From the NCBI RefSeq assembly GCF_037975245.1, contig NC_092583.1, positions 18,004,764-18,068,763 of the forward strand: 64,000 nucleotides of DNA. The letters run 5' to 3'. The DNA comes from Apostichopus japonicus (Eukaryota; Echinodermata; Holothuroidea; Aspidochirotida; Stichopodidae). Within the stretch, counting starts at the first letter, position 1. Every line of letters begins with the position of its first letter. The translations under genes and the position numbers were made by a program. This document shows, one piece after another, positions 24,101 through 36,800 of this stretch. Under the pieces are notes generated by a model. It saw nothing but the letters and a program-made list of their open reading frames with translations, did not search any database and was not told the DNA's origin.

Positions 24101-27100
24101 CAAATGAGACATCCTTGTATTGTTTTGTAACCACAGTAACAGTTAATGAGTCAGTAAGTATGGAATATTCGAACCTTAAAAAAGTTTCAAATGGTCTAAA
24201 AGTCTCCGAAAGTGTTTCTTTTGAAGTTTTACAAGTCTTTGAAAGTTTACAAGTCAAAATGATATCAAAGATGTGTAGATGGTCAATGTTCTCTGAAGAG
24301 GTGCTGGTAGGATTGTAAAAGGAATACAAGTTATATGTAGAAGAAGTTGTGTGTATTAGGTAACATGATTTAACATTGTAACATGTAGAGTATAAGGTAA
24401 CATTTTTGGTTAGTCCATTCTTCACTATTGATTGATTAGCTTTACATCTGATCAGCTTTTGTTGAAGCTTGTTAGTCTGTCCCATGAACTTGTGGGAGAT
24501 TCCAAATTTTTATCTTTAAAATATTTATGACTGTCTTTTATTTCAGTCCTTTTATTATATTTGAATTTAAACATTGAGAGTGATTCCAGTTCCTGACAGT
24601 TGTTAAACAATGATTCAAATAGGTAATTGTTGATTCATATTTGGTGCTTACATCAAAGTAAACATGCTGAGTACTTACATGTTAAAATAAGTTGTTCAGA
24701 GAAAATTCTCAGATCCTATGTGTTTATGTAGTAGTAAACATTTTTGGGTGTTTTAAAGACGGTTTTGTTTATAGGATATTTTAGATCCCAAGTGAGGGTT
24801 ACTTTAGCAGTGAACATGTTTCGGTGCATAAAATATGATTCTGTTTATAGAAAATTTTGAGATCCCAAGTGTGGGTTAATTTAGCAGTGAACATTATGGG
24901 GTGCTTAAAAGACGGTTTTGGTTATAGAACATTTTGAGATCCGAAGTGAGGGTTACTTTAGCAGTGAACATGTTTGAGTCCTTGCAAGTTAAAATAAGGG
25001 TTCATGAGATTTGCCTTTTGAGATGATTTAAATGAAAGCAGATTGAACTTTATTGGGAAGAGTAAAGTCACCCTTAGGACAGTCATTGAATCATTCAGTG
25101 TTGGTAGGCCTTTGAACCAAAGGCTTTATTAATGTATTCTATCTTTCTCATATATCTGTCATAGATCTTGTTAATGTTGTTATCTTCAGCTCTTTCTTGT
25201 TATTTGTGTAAAAGTTTCCATCCTTTTGTCCATCTGTGTGTATATATGTCTTACTATTGTTGTTGTTTTTCTATAGAGTATCTTGTTAAGCCTTGTCATA
25301 TGAAATATCATTTTATATAGAACATGTATTGCATGATTAGGTATTGTAGCTCTATTTTTTGGTAGGTTACTGTTTGCTGCAACAGTTCAAGATGACTTGT
25401 AATATCAGAGAAGACTCCCATTGTACTTCTTCTGTTCATCGATGAGTGAAACTGCATTATCAAATTCTTTGTGATACAAAATTAAAAAACACAAACCATA
25501 AATATGGGACCAGAGTGTGTCTTATCTCACAACTATTTGAAGTGTTCATGTACAAGATGGCCACAAAAAAACTAAAAATATGTTAGTAGCTTGTGGTAAT
25601 ATGACAGAGTATATGAAATGTTTAGACATTCTCACACCTTGTTTATTTATAGCAAGTGTATGAAACCCTAGTTTAATTTACATATAATAAATAAATACAT
25701 GTTACATCAGCTGAACCTAGTTGTTATTGCCACAAATGGTATTAGCTATAATAACTGGCTTCTCCTAGGCTGGACAGAAAGAAAGATATTTAGGTTTCTT
25801 CAAACCTAGTACTGTAGTGTGAGCTAGTAGTGAACAGTAACCTAGTACTGTAGTGTGAGCAAGTAGTGAACAGTAACCTAGTACTGTAGTGTGAGCTAGT
25901 AGTGAACAGTAACCTAGTACTGTAGTGTGAGCTAGTAGTGAACAGTAACCTAGTACTGTAGTGTGAGCTAGTAGTGAACAGTAACCTAGTACTGTAGTGT
26001 GAGCTAGTAGTGAACAGTAACCTAGTACTGTAGTGTGAGCTAGTAGTGAACAGTAACCTAGTACTGTAGTGTGAGCTAGTAGTGAACAGTAACCTAGTAC
26101 TGTAGTGTGAGCTAGTAGTGAACAGTAACCTAGTACTGTAGTGTGAGCTAGTAGTGAACAGTAATCTAGTACTGTAGTGTGAGCTAGTAGTGAACAGTAA
26201 CCTAGTACTGTAGTGTGAGCTAGTAGTGAACAGTAATCTAGTACTGTAGTGTGAGCTAGTAGTGAACAGTATCCTAGTACTGTAGTGTGAGCTAGTAGTG
26301 AACAGTAACCATTTAAGTTATAAATAATGGCATAGCTGAAGGGAAGCCTGTCCCCCTCCCAAACCCCATCTTCTTTTTGTCTGTTGGCAAAGTACCCCAC
26401 AATATTTACAAGTATATGATCTTACAATTTGGTTTCTATTCTAAAGACAGAAAGGGATATGTCTGTCCCCTTTGTCTATTCCCTGTGTCAAAAAACCTAG
26501 CTACAACATGAGTAATAATGACAATTTATTCATTTGGCATAAATTATTTAACAGATTGCATAAATTCCTAGCAGCATTCAACAGTTACACAATATTCAGA
26601 CTGGTACAACCCAAATAATAATTTGGTCACTCTCAAATGCTGCAAAATGCAATCGTCCGTTAAACGGAGGACTGACTGTTTGCAATTTTTATTGTGAAAT
26701 GTCATTTTGCTGTATGTTGTATGGTTGTACTTAATAAAAGGCATTTTTCTTACAAGTATTGTGGAAACAGTGTACAGGCTTCCCATTGGCTTCTAAGTTA
26801 GATGGCTACACAGAAAAATATTTTTTTATCATAGCTTTAGTTTTAAAATTAACTAGATAAACTCATTTCTTGTTTATCAGAAACTGAAGCATTTTAAAAA
26901 TGCACACAATGAACTGATGGTGTGAGGTCACTGAATCAAACAATATGCTAACTGATCATTTTTGTTCACCTTAAGTACACCTTAAGTACACCTTAAGTAA
27001 TTAATTGACACCCATTATTTCAACGGTTGTACAAACAATTTTGTGTATGGTTTATCAAGTTTAAAGAGGAAATTGTTTTCGTAAGTTTTTCTCAAGTATT

Positions 27101-27841
27101 AAACTTTATGCCTTTCCTTAGCTTTATTCCCAACCTAATTAACGCTTTTAATTACGATGCTTACAAACCTTTCTATATGCTAAGTCAGGTGTGCAGTAGT
27201 ATTGAAAGTGCCAGAAATTTGAATGATGTTAAGATTCTTATATTCATTGGTTCAAGTGTACGTATCAAAATAATCATCATGTATACATTTCATGTTTCTC
27301 TAATCTTTTTGCAGTTGGGTGATGGAAAGGGGGGGGGAGGCAGTGGGGTGGTAGGGCTGGTGACTAGTTAACCAGCACAAAATTTAGTATCTTTACATAT
27401 TTTATCAACTCTTTGGTGGTAGTGCCTTTTGTTTTCATACATTGTAGTATTGTTAGAGACTCTATGATTCTAACAATCATTATAAATATGAGAAAGAAGG
27501 GATAGCTGCTGTCATTCATAAAAATGAATCAGTTGGTGCTAGTTGGTGCATGGATCAAGGCCTTTTGGTATAATATGCAAACTAAGAATATATTGAGTTA
27601 AGACAGTCTTGATGTCTTTACTACTTAGTTGCTCTCATGGTATGCTTGTAACGATATATCTTTATTCTCATTATTGAATTAACTAATACTAACTGTTATC
27701 TGATAACATTTAAATCATTCTGGACTCATTTTAAATGGAATACATTGTCTACTATGGACTCTTTGAACATTTTAGTGCATCTGATGTATGCTTTAACACA
27801 TTATTTTCATAATTGTACTGTACTATACTATACCTGAACTG

Positions 27842-27895
<54 letters not shown>

Positions 27896-30800
27896 TTGAA
27901 AAATGTGAAGAATCCAAACATTAATTACACATATATTTGATATCCTATTGTATTTGAATACAAAGATTTTTCTAAAGGTATTTCTTTGTTAGGTTAAAAT
28001 ATTTCTCTTATACTTTTCCTCCCCTCCCCCCCCCTACTTCCCTCCTGAAAATAGAGCAAGAAGGGAAAGTTTGTCATTCTGAATGTTTGGAAGGTCAAGG
28101 ATGCTGGGGTCCACTCCCGACCCACTGTGCAAAGTGTGCTCATGCCCAATTTGAAGATACATGCCTACCAGACTGTTCTCATACTGACAGTAACACACTG
28201 TGAGTATAACTGCCATTATATTATTAAAGTTTGTTCAGTTTTTTGTTTTGTTCAGTGTTTCTATTGTTTTTGTTGTTGTACTATGGTTGTCTCTTTAAAA
28301 TGTAGTGTATTATATTATCAGAGTGTACTGGGGGTGTTGGGTAGGGTGGGAACTTGCCCTCATTGTCATTTAATGGCCCGAACATAGCAAGATGTTAGGA
28401 GTTACCAATTCACTGTTGGTACAATGAACACATAAATATGACACACTTGATTTCCAGTTCAGCAAACATTTTATTATTCTGTGCCTTATTTGCTCTGAGA
28501 AATGATATATCAAGGAGATAATGTGCATTATAGAAACTAAGTGAATGAGATAGGCCTGATAGTAACTCAAGGTAGGTTCATACTAGTATTAAAAGAGCTC
28601 CTTACTGCTGAAAACAAAGCAGCTGAACTGATCAACTGGGTGTGGTAGCCACTGGGAAGAAGCACACCCATCTAATCACTGGCTAAGGTATACATGGTCA
28701 GAATGAAAGTCCTGTTCGACCTGTGCAAGACACGGCTCTTGCAGGTTCATTCGAAACTTTAGGAAATACAGAAAATCAATAGCAATTTGTAGTAACGAAT
28801 GAAATGGAAGACAAACAACACATAAATTTGGCAGCTTTACATGAGTGAAGGAAAGTACTTAGGAAAAATTTTAAAAAAATGGCTAAGGACATCCCTCAAC
28901 CTCCTATTGGCTGAGGACATCCCTCAACCTCCTATTGGCTGAGGACATCCCTCAACCTCCTATTGGCTGAGGAAATCCCTAAACCTCCTATTGGCTGAGG
29001 ACATCCCTTAACCTCCTATTGGCTAAGGACATCCCTTAACCTCCTATTGGCTAAGGACATCCCTCAACCTATTGGCTGAGGAAATCCCTAAACCTCCTAT
29101 TGGCTGAGGACATCCCTTAACCTCCTATTGGCTGAGGACATCCCTTAACCTCCTATTGGCTGAGGACATCCCTCAACCTCCTATTGGCTGAGGACATCCC
29201 TCAACCTCCTATTGGCTGAGGACATCCCTTAACCTCCTATTGGCTAAGGACATCCCTCAACCTCCTATTGGCTGAGGACATCCCTCAACCTCCTATTGGC
29301 TGAGGAAATCCCTCAACCTCCTATTGTCTGAGGACATCCCTCAACCTCCTATTGGCTAAGGACATCCCGCAACCTCCTATTGGCTGAGGACATCCCTCAA
29401 CCTATTGTCTGAGGACATCCCTCAACCTCCTATTGGCTAAGTACATCCCTCAACCTCCTATTGGCTAAGGACATCCCTCAACCTCCTATTGGCTAAGTAC
29501 ATCCCTCAACCTCCTATTGGCTGAGGACATCCCTCAACCTCCTATTGGCTGAGGACATCCCTCAACCTTCTATTGGCTAAGGACATCCCTCAACCTCCTA
29601 TTGGCTAAGGACATCCCTCAACCTCCTATTGGCTAAGTACATCCCTCAACCTTCTATTGGCTGAGGACATCCCTCAACCTCCTATTGGCTGAGGACATCC
29701 CTCAACCTCCTATTGGCTGAGGACATCCCTCAACCTCCTATTGGCTGAGGACATCCCTCAACCTCCTATTGGCTAAGGACATCCCTCAACCTCCTATTGG
29801 CTAAGGACATCCCTCAACCTCCTATTGTCTGATGACATCCCTCAACTTCCTATTGGCTAAGGACATTCCACAACCTCCTATTGGCTGAGGACATCCCTCA
29901 ACCTCCTATTGGCTGAGGACATCCCTCAACCTCCTATTGGCTAAGGACATCCCTCAACCTCCTATTGGTTAAGGACATCCCTCAACCTCCTATTGGCTAA
30001 TCTTAATGCTCAGGTTTTTTTAACTCAAATATGACAAAGAACTTAATTTAAATGAACTGCTGGAAATTTGAATTATAAGATATATGTGAGTATTAGAATG
30101 GTGGGGTTTGGACCTAATTTCTCACTTCCTCACACTATCATGACTTCAAAAAGTTACCATACATTCATACATGAGGGTTTTTACCTTTGTTTCAATGCTG
30201 TTTCCTTCCTCTGAAAGAAGGTCATTTGTGTGTATGTTAATGTCCATATGTTTTGGCACATATATTGTATGCCTATTAAAATAACTATTTGATCATATAT
30301 GAGTTTACATCCATCTGAGATAAATGTATCAAATGGTTCATACTTTAACAGTGAACTCTCTCAAGTTTATTGACAAGTTGTTTTTCTTAGCTGCTGCAGA
30401 ACACCTTGACATCCTTCTGGTACTTGAGATTACAGTAAGGGTAATAAAGGGTAGTTCCTTGAAACAGACTTGAGTCTTGAGCTATGCATTCAAAGCAAAA
30501 ATGATCTGGCTATTAAGGAAAAAGTTGCCTCTAGTGGTGACACTGAGAAAACAATATCTTAATGTGTTTCCCCCTGTTTTAGGGTTACTAAAGAAGCATG
30601 AAATAAGTACTATACCATTAGAAAGTTTGAATATATAATACATATACACAAAACAAGAGGCCAGACAAGAAGGAAGAATAATTAATTTGCCTAGACCCAT
30701 TAACTGTCATAAGTAGTGAAAATGTGATGTAAACATGGTAATAGTAATGGTAAAAATCTCTTCATCCCAGCCGGAACCCTTATAGCAAAATGAAAAAGCA

Positions 30801-33800
30801 AATCAGTAATAAAAGTATTTACCAGCTTTCAAGCTCAAGCTTACTTGCAAATCTTTATTATATTTGGAAGGAATGGAAAGCCACTGTCATGTTATAACAG
30901 TTTTGAGGTTCAGCATTGGGCTATGATAATGTATGCTGAGATTGGTGATATAAATGTGAAGTTGAACTTTGACATGCACTGGCAGGGACAAACATATATC
31001 TCTTCATGGACTTGTTGGAGCTTTGGTAAGCAAACAAATCTGTAAACTTCTCAATCCTACCCCAGTCTTGTCAACATAATTCCTAACTACATTACTGACC
31101 ATTTTAAGTTCAGCCTTCCAGACTAGCTTGGAGCTGACAAGATGTTTTGTTCTCTTAATAATCCACAGATTGTATACCAAAAACAGCACTCAGATTGATG
31201 GCCCTACAATATGTGCAAGATGCCACAGTGAATGTCGATCTGGATGTGACAGGCCTGTAAGTTGCACACCTCTTAAGATGTTCCCCTGCAGACCTAAATG
31301 AGATACCGTGTAGTTGCCACTGGTTGTCATATTGTCATACAGAGATAGCTAGAACCATGTAATCACCACAGGTGGTATTGGTACCACATAGGTATAGCTA
31401 TTACCATGTTGGTACCACAAGTTGTAAAATGTGCACCATTGGTATTGTTAACACCATGTAGTTACCACCAAGTGTTCTTGGTTCACCATAGGTAAAGTTA
31501 ACACTATGTAGTTACCACCAGGCATTATTGGTTCAACATAGATGGTTTTAACTGATATTAAATGATAGATATTGCTAACAGGGTATTAAACAGGGTGAAT
31601 TGTGGTAAACAGGGTGATTTTTGGATCTGTGGATTTTTCGTTGTTGTGGTTTTGAACCTCTTGTGAGGGCTAGTTCAAAGTTAGATCTTTGAATAAGAGG
31701 AAAATGGAAGAAATAATGTTCTTTGTGAGAATTGGAAAGTAAACTTTGCATGAAATTTATGGTAACACATTAAAAAGCGATTTTATTGCTCATTTAGTGA
31801 ATTTTTTTGTGAATTAAAGTTTGATCATGTACACTGCTTCTCCATGGTGACATGATGTCAGTATGTGACTTCTGACGTAAAATATAAAGAGGACATTGTA
31901 GGCTTGTTTTTCTAGACGCACCACTGGATCGGAAAAGTTAAGTATGAAAGAAACTTTGGGCTTACATACTATAGATGAAGTAAATAATTAGCAAAATGAG
32001 ATGTGAACCGCGATAATCTATTAATGTTTGCTTTTCTTTCATTGTAATGTGTAAGTTGTAATCCATGAGCCCTGCATAAGCATTGGTGGTCACTTATCAT
32101 TTACTATTGGTCTTCAGTGATTTTGTTCATGCAAAGCCAACCAGGGTTTTCAGCACCATTCCACTTCATAACATAATAATTTTCTCACTGTTTAAACTGT
32201 TGTTCTTTACTTTGTGTTGATGTTGTGGAGAAAGGAATGAATGAATATAGGAATAAAGGCAACTTGATTTATATGTCTTGAATGCGAATAAATACTCAAA
32301 AAACTTGGAAACCATCCGGTAACATGATTGAGAAGAATTATGCTTAGGCTAAAATCACCACATAAGAAAGAAAATGTTGCAAAGATTAAAAGAATCTGAC
32401 GTAGATAGAAAAAAAGGAAGTCAAATCACATCTCAGGTGCTTGGTGTAAGTAGGCTTTAGCCAAACATTGAGTAATCAAAAGACAGTGGGTGGCTGAACA
32501 CTTGGAATCTCTCAGTTACTTTATTGGCCTTCAACCTTCCCTTTTATCTGTTTTCTTTTCAGGAGGCAGACCATTGTGTTGCTATCGTTGACTCTCTCAA
32601 ATGTAAGAATGTCCGAGATGGACCATTCTGTCGAGCGCAATGTCCAGCTTCTCGATATCCAGATGAAAACAACATCTGTCAGGATTGTGATCTACTTTGC
32701 AAAGATGGGTATGTGAAATATACAACTGTATACTTAACACATACAGAAATGAGTATGTGAAATATACAACTGTATACTTAACACATACAGAAATGTGTCT
32801 GTGCAATAAACAACTGTATACTTAACACTTACAGAAATTGGTCTGTGCAATAAACAACTGTATACTTAACACATACAGAAATGGGTGTGTGCAATATACA
32901 ACTGTATACTTAACACATACAGAAATGTGTCTGTGCAATAAACAACTGTATACTTAACACATACAGAAATGGGTTTGTGCAATAAACAACTGTATACTTA
33001 ACACATACAGAAATGGGTCTGTGCAATAAACAACTGTATACTTCACACATACAGATGGATATGTGGAATATACAACTGTACACTTAACACATACAGAAAT
33101 GGGTATGTGCAATATACAACTGTATACTAAACACATACAGAAATGGATATGTGGAATATACAACTGTATACTTAACACATACAGAAATGGGTATGTGGAA
33201 TATACAACTGTATACTAAACACATACAGAAATGGGTATGTGTAATATACAACTGTATACTTAACACATACAGAAATGGATATGTGGAATATACAACTGTA
33301 TACTTAACACATACAGAAATGGGTATGTGCAATATACAACTGTATACTTAACACATACAGAAATGGATATGTGGAATATACAACTGTATACTTAACACAT
33401 ACAGAAATGGGTATGTGGAATATACAACTGTATACTAAACACATACAGAAATGGGTATGTGTAATATACAACTGTATACTTAACACATACAGAAATGGAT
33501 ATGTGGAATATACAACTGTATACTTAACACATACAGAAATGGGTATGTGCAATATACAACTGTATACTAAACACATACAGAAATGGGTATGTGTAATATA
33601 CAACTGTATACTTAACACATACAGAAATGGGTATGTGCAATATACAACTGTATACTTTAAGCCCGGGTCACATCTGCGCGATTCAACACGCGTTTCAACT
33701 CGCAACTAAAATCACGCGAATCAGAAAAGTTGCTTCAAAGAAGTTGCGCTGATTAGGACATTGCTCTATTGCAAATCAACGGCTCAACTTTTATTGCGCA

Positions 33801-36800
33801 ACAAGTTGATACCTGTGTCTAACTACGCGATTCAACCTTCAATTGTATTGCGAGTTGAATCGCGTGTTGAATCGCGCAGATGTGACCCGGGCTTAACACA
33901 TACAGAAATGGGTATGTGGAATATACAACTGTATACTTAACACATACAGAAATAGATATGTGGAATATACAACTGTATACTTAACACTTACAGAAATTGG
34001 TCTGTGAAATATACAACTGTATACTGAACACATACAGAAATTGGTCTGTGCAATACACAACTGTATTCTTAACGCATAAAGAACTGGGTATTTCAGATAT
34101 ACATTTAAAACATACAGAAATGGATGTGTGAAATATATAACAGTTTACCTAACCAAGTAGAAATGGGTCTGTGAAATATATAACAGTTTAACAAACACAT
34201 TCAAAGATGGGTCTGTAAAATATACAACTGTATACTTAACACATACAGAAATGGGTCTGTGCAATATACATCTGTATACTTAACACATACAGAAATGGGT
34301 CTGTGGAATATACAACTGTATACTTAACACATACAGAAATGGGTATGTGGAATATACAACTGTATACTAAACACATACAGAAATGGGTATGTGGAATATA
34401 CAACTGTATACTGAACACATACAGAAATGGGTATGTGGAATATACAACTGTATACTTAACACATACAGAAATGGGTCTGTGCAATAAACAACTGTATACT
34501 TAACACATACAGAAATGGGTCTGTGCAATAAACAACTGTATACTTAACACATACAGAAATGGGTCTGTGCAATAAACAACTGTATACTGAACACATACAG
34601 AAATGGGTCTGTGCAATAAACAACTGTATACTTAACACATACAGAAATGGGTCTGTGCAATAAACAACTGTATACTTAACACATACAGAAATGGGTCTGT
34701 GCAGTAAACAACTGTATACTGAACACATGCAGAAATGGGTCTGTGCAATAAACAACTGTATACTTAACACATACAGAAATGGGTCTGTGCAATAAACAAC
34801 TGTATACTGAACACATGCAGAAATGGGTCTGTGCAATAAACAACTGTATACTGAACACATGCAGAAATGGGTCTGTGCAATAAACAACTGTATACTTAAC
34901 ACATACAGAAATGGGTCTGTGCAATAAACAACTGTATACTTAACACATAAAGAACTGGGTATTTCAGATATACAACTGTTTATTTAAAACATACAAAAAT
35001 GGGTCTGTGCAATACACAACTGTTTTCTTAACACATAAAGAACTGGGTATTTCAGATATACATTTAAAACATACAGTGTGTGAAATGTACAACTGTATAC
35101 TTAACACATACAGAATTGGTCTGTGAAATATACAACTGTATACTTAACACATACAGAAATGGGTCTGTGCAATACACAACTGTATACTTAACACATAAAG
35201 AACTGGGTATTTCAGATATACAACATACAGAAAACATACAGAAACATAGAAAACATACAGAAATAAGTATGTGAAATATACAACTGTATACTTAACACAT
35301 ACAGAAATGTGTCTGTGCAATATACAACTGTATACTTAACACATACAGAAATGGGTGTGTGAAATATATAACAGTTTACCTAACCAAGTAGAAATGGGTC
35401 TGTGAAATATATAACAGTTTAACAAACACATTCAAAGATGGGTGTGTGAAATGTACAACTGTATACTTAACACATACAGAAATGGGTATGTGAGATATAC
35501 AATAATTTACCTAACACAGAAATGAGTATTTCAAATATACAACAGTTTACCTAACATGTTCAGAAATGGGTATGTGATATATGTAACAGTTAACGTAAAA
35601 CTTGCAGATATGGGTATGTGAAATACAGTTTACCTAACATATGCAGAAGTGGGTATGTGAAATATATAAGTTAACCTAAAACATGCAGAAATGGATGTTT
35701 GAAATATAGAACAGTTTACCTAAAATCATTGGCATAACCATTAACCTGGACTGATTATGTTAATGTGGAGATGCACTAAAACTCATACCAACCATGGAAG
35801 GTCCCTTGAAGCACTCAAACATGTAAACAAGCAGGTATGGTATGATAGAAGTAACTGCCATGTAAGCAATCTATAAGACTCTGACAGCAGATGTTTGAAT
35901 AGTAGCCAGGGTCCATGCAAATACAGTAAGCTATTTATGAGACAGAAAGTCACCATCCAAACCAAACAATTATTTTTAAATTTACCATAAATGTCTGTTA
36001 TAGAAGCATTTGTTGTCTACAGAATGCTCATCTCTTCAAACTGACAAAGAGATAAATAATATGTTAGTAGCACCTGGGAGAAGGTCACATGTCCCTCCAT
36101 GGTTGGTACGTGTTCCCACTGTAGAGTGAGAGTTCCAGGTCATTTTAAATTCAATGCCTAACATATGCAGATGGTGCACATGAGTGTTAGAAATACATGA
36201 TAGATACCCAGAAATACATGATAGACACAAGAGTTAGTCTAAATATGCACGTATGGGAACATGAAGTGAAGAACAGCTTACTGTTACTTATTGGTTAGTG
36301 GGAGACAAGGCAATATTGGTCTTCTTTAGAATGAAAAAGCTGCATGGTACCTCCCCATGAAGATAAAACTGTGATAATTTAAGATTAAACTGAACTGAAT
36401 TCTTAGCTTCAATGATGATTTAGTTACTGACCTATGCAATTGTGAGGTGATGTATTTATTAGGAAATAACATTGTGTAGTGATCTGTTTGGTGAACGTTA
36501 TAGGCAGTTGCCGATGTGGTTAGGCTGTTTTCATGCTAAATAGTACTTCAACATTAGGATATAGTTTTTAGGTTAGTGACAAAATTGATGAAATTGCTAC
36601 AGTTTTTGTTGGGGTACTCAAAAGTTGTGCACACATGTTTTGGAAAGATTTTCAGCATTCACTTAGAATTAGGCTGTTAACCATGTGTCTAGAAAGTGTT
36701 GTTCAGTGCAAGCTAATGCTGTGATAGTTGGAAATCACTTTCACAATCAAACAAATAAACTAAATATTCTGGCACTTGGGTAGTAATTTTGAAACTGGGT

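Noticed and set aside
25765-26400. - strand frame of about 211 codons with a 12-residue repeat
   Set aside because: It follows the 36-bp minisatellite period (a multiple of three); no start context or homology.
28600-28760. Possible tRNA-derived SINE
   Set aside because: A and B box matches are weak and no poly(A) or tRNA-like fold is clear.
28880-30003. CRISPR-like regular 28-bp repeats
   Set aside because: Units are head to tail without unique spacers, in a eukaryotic intron.
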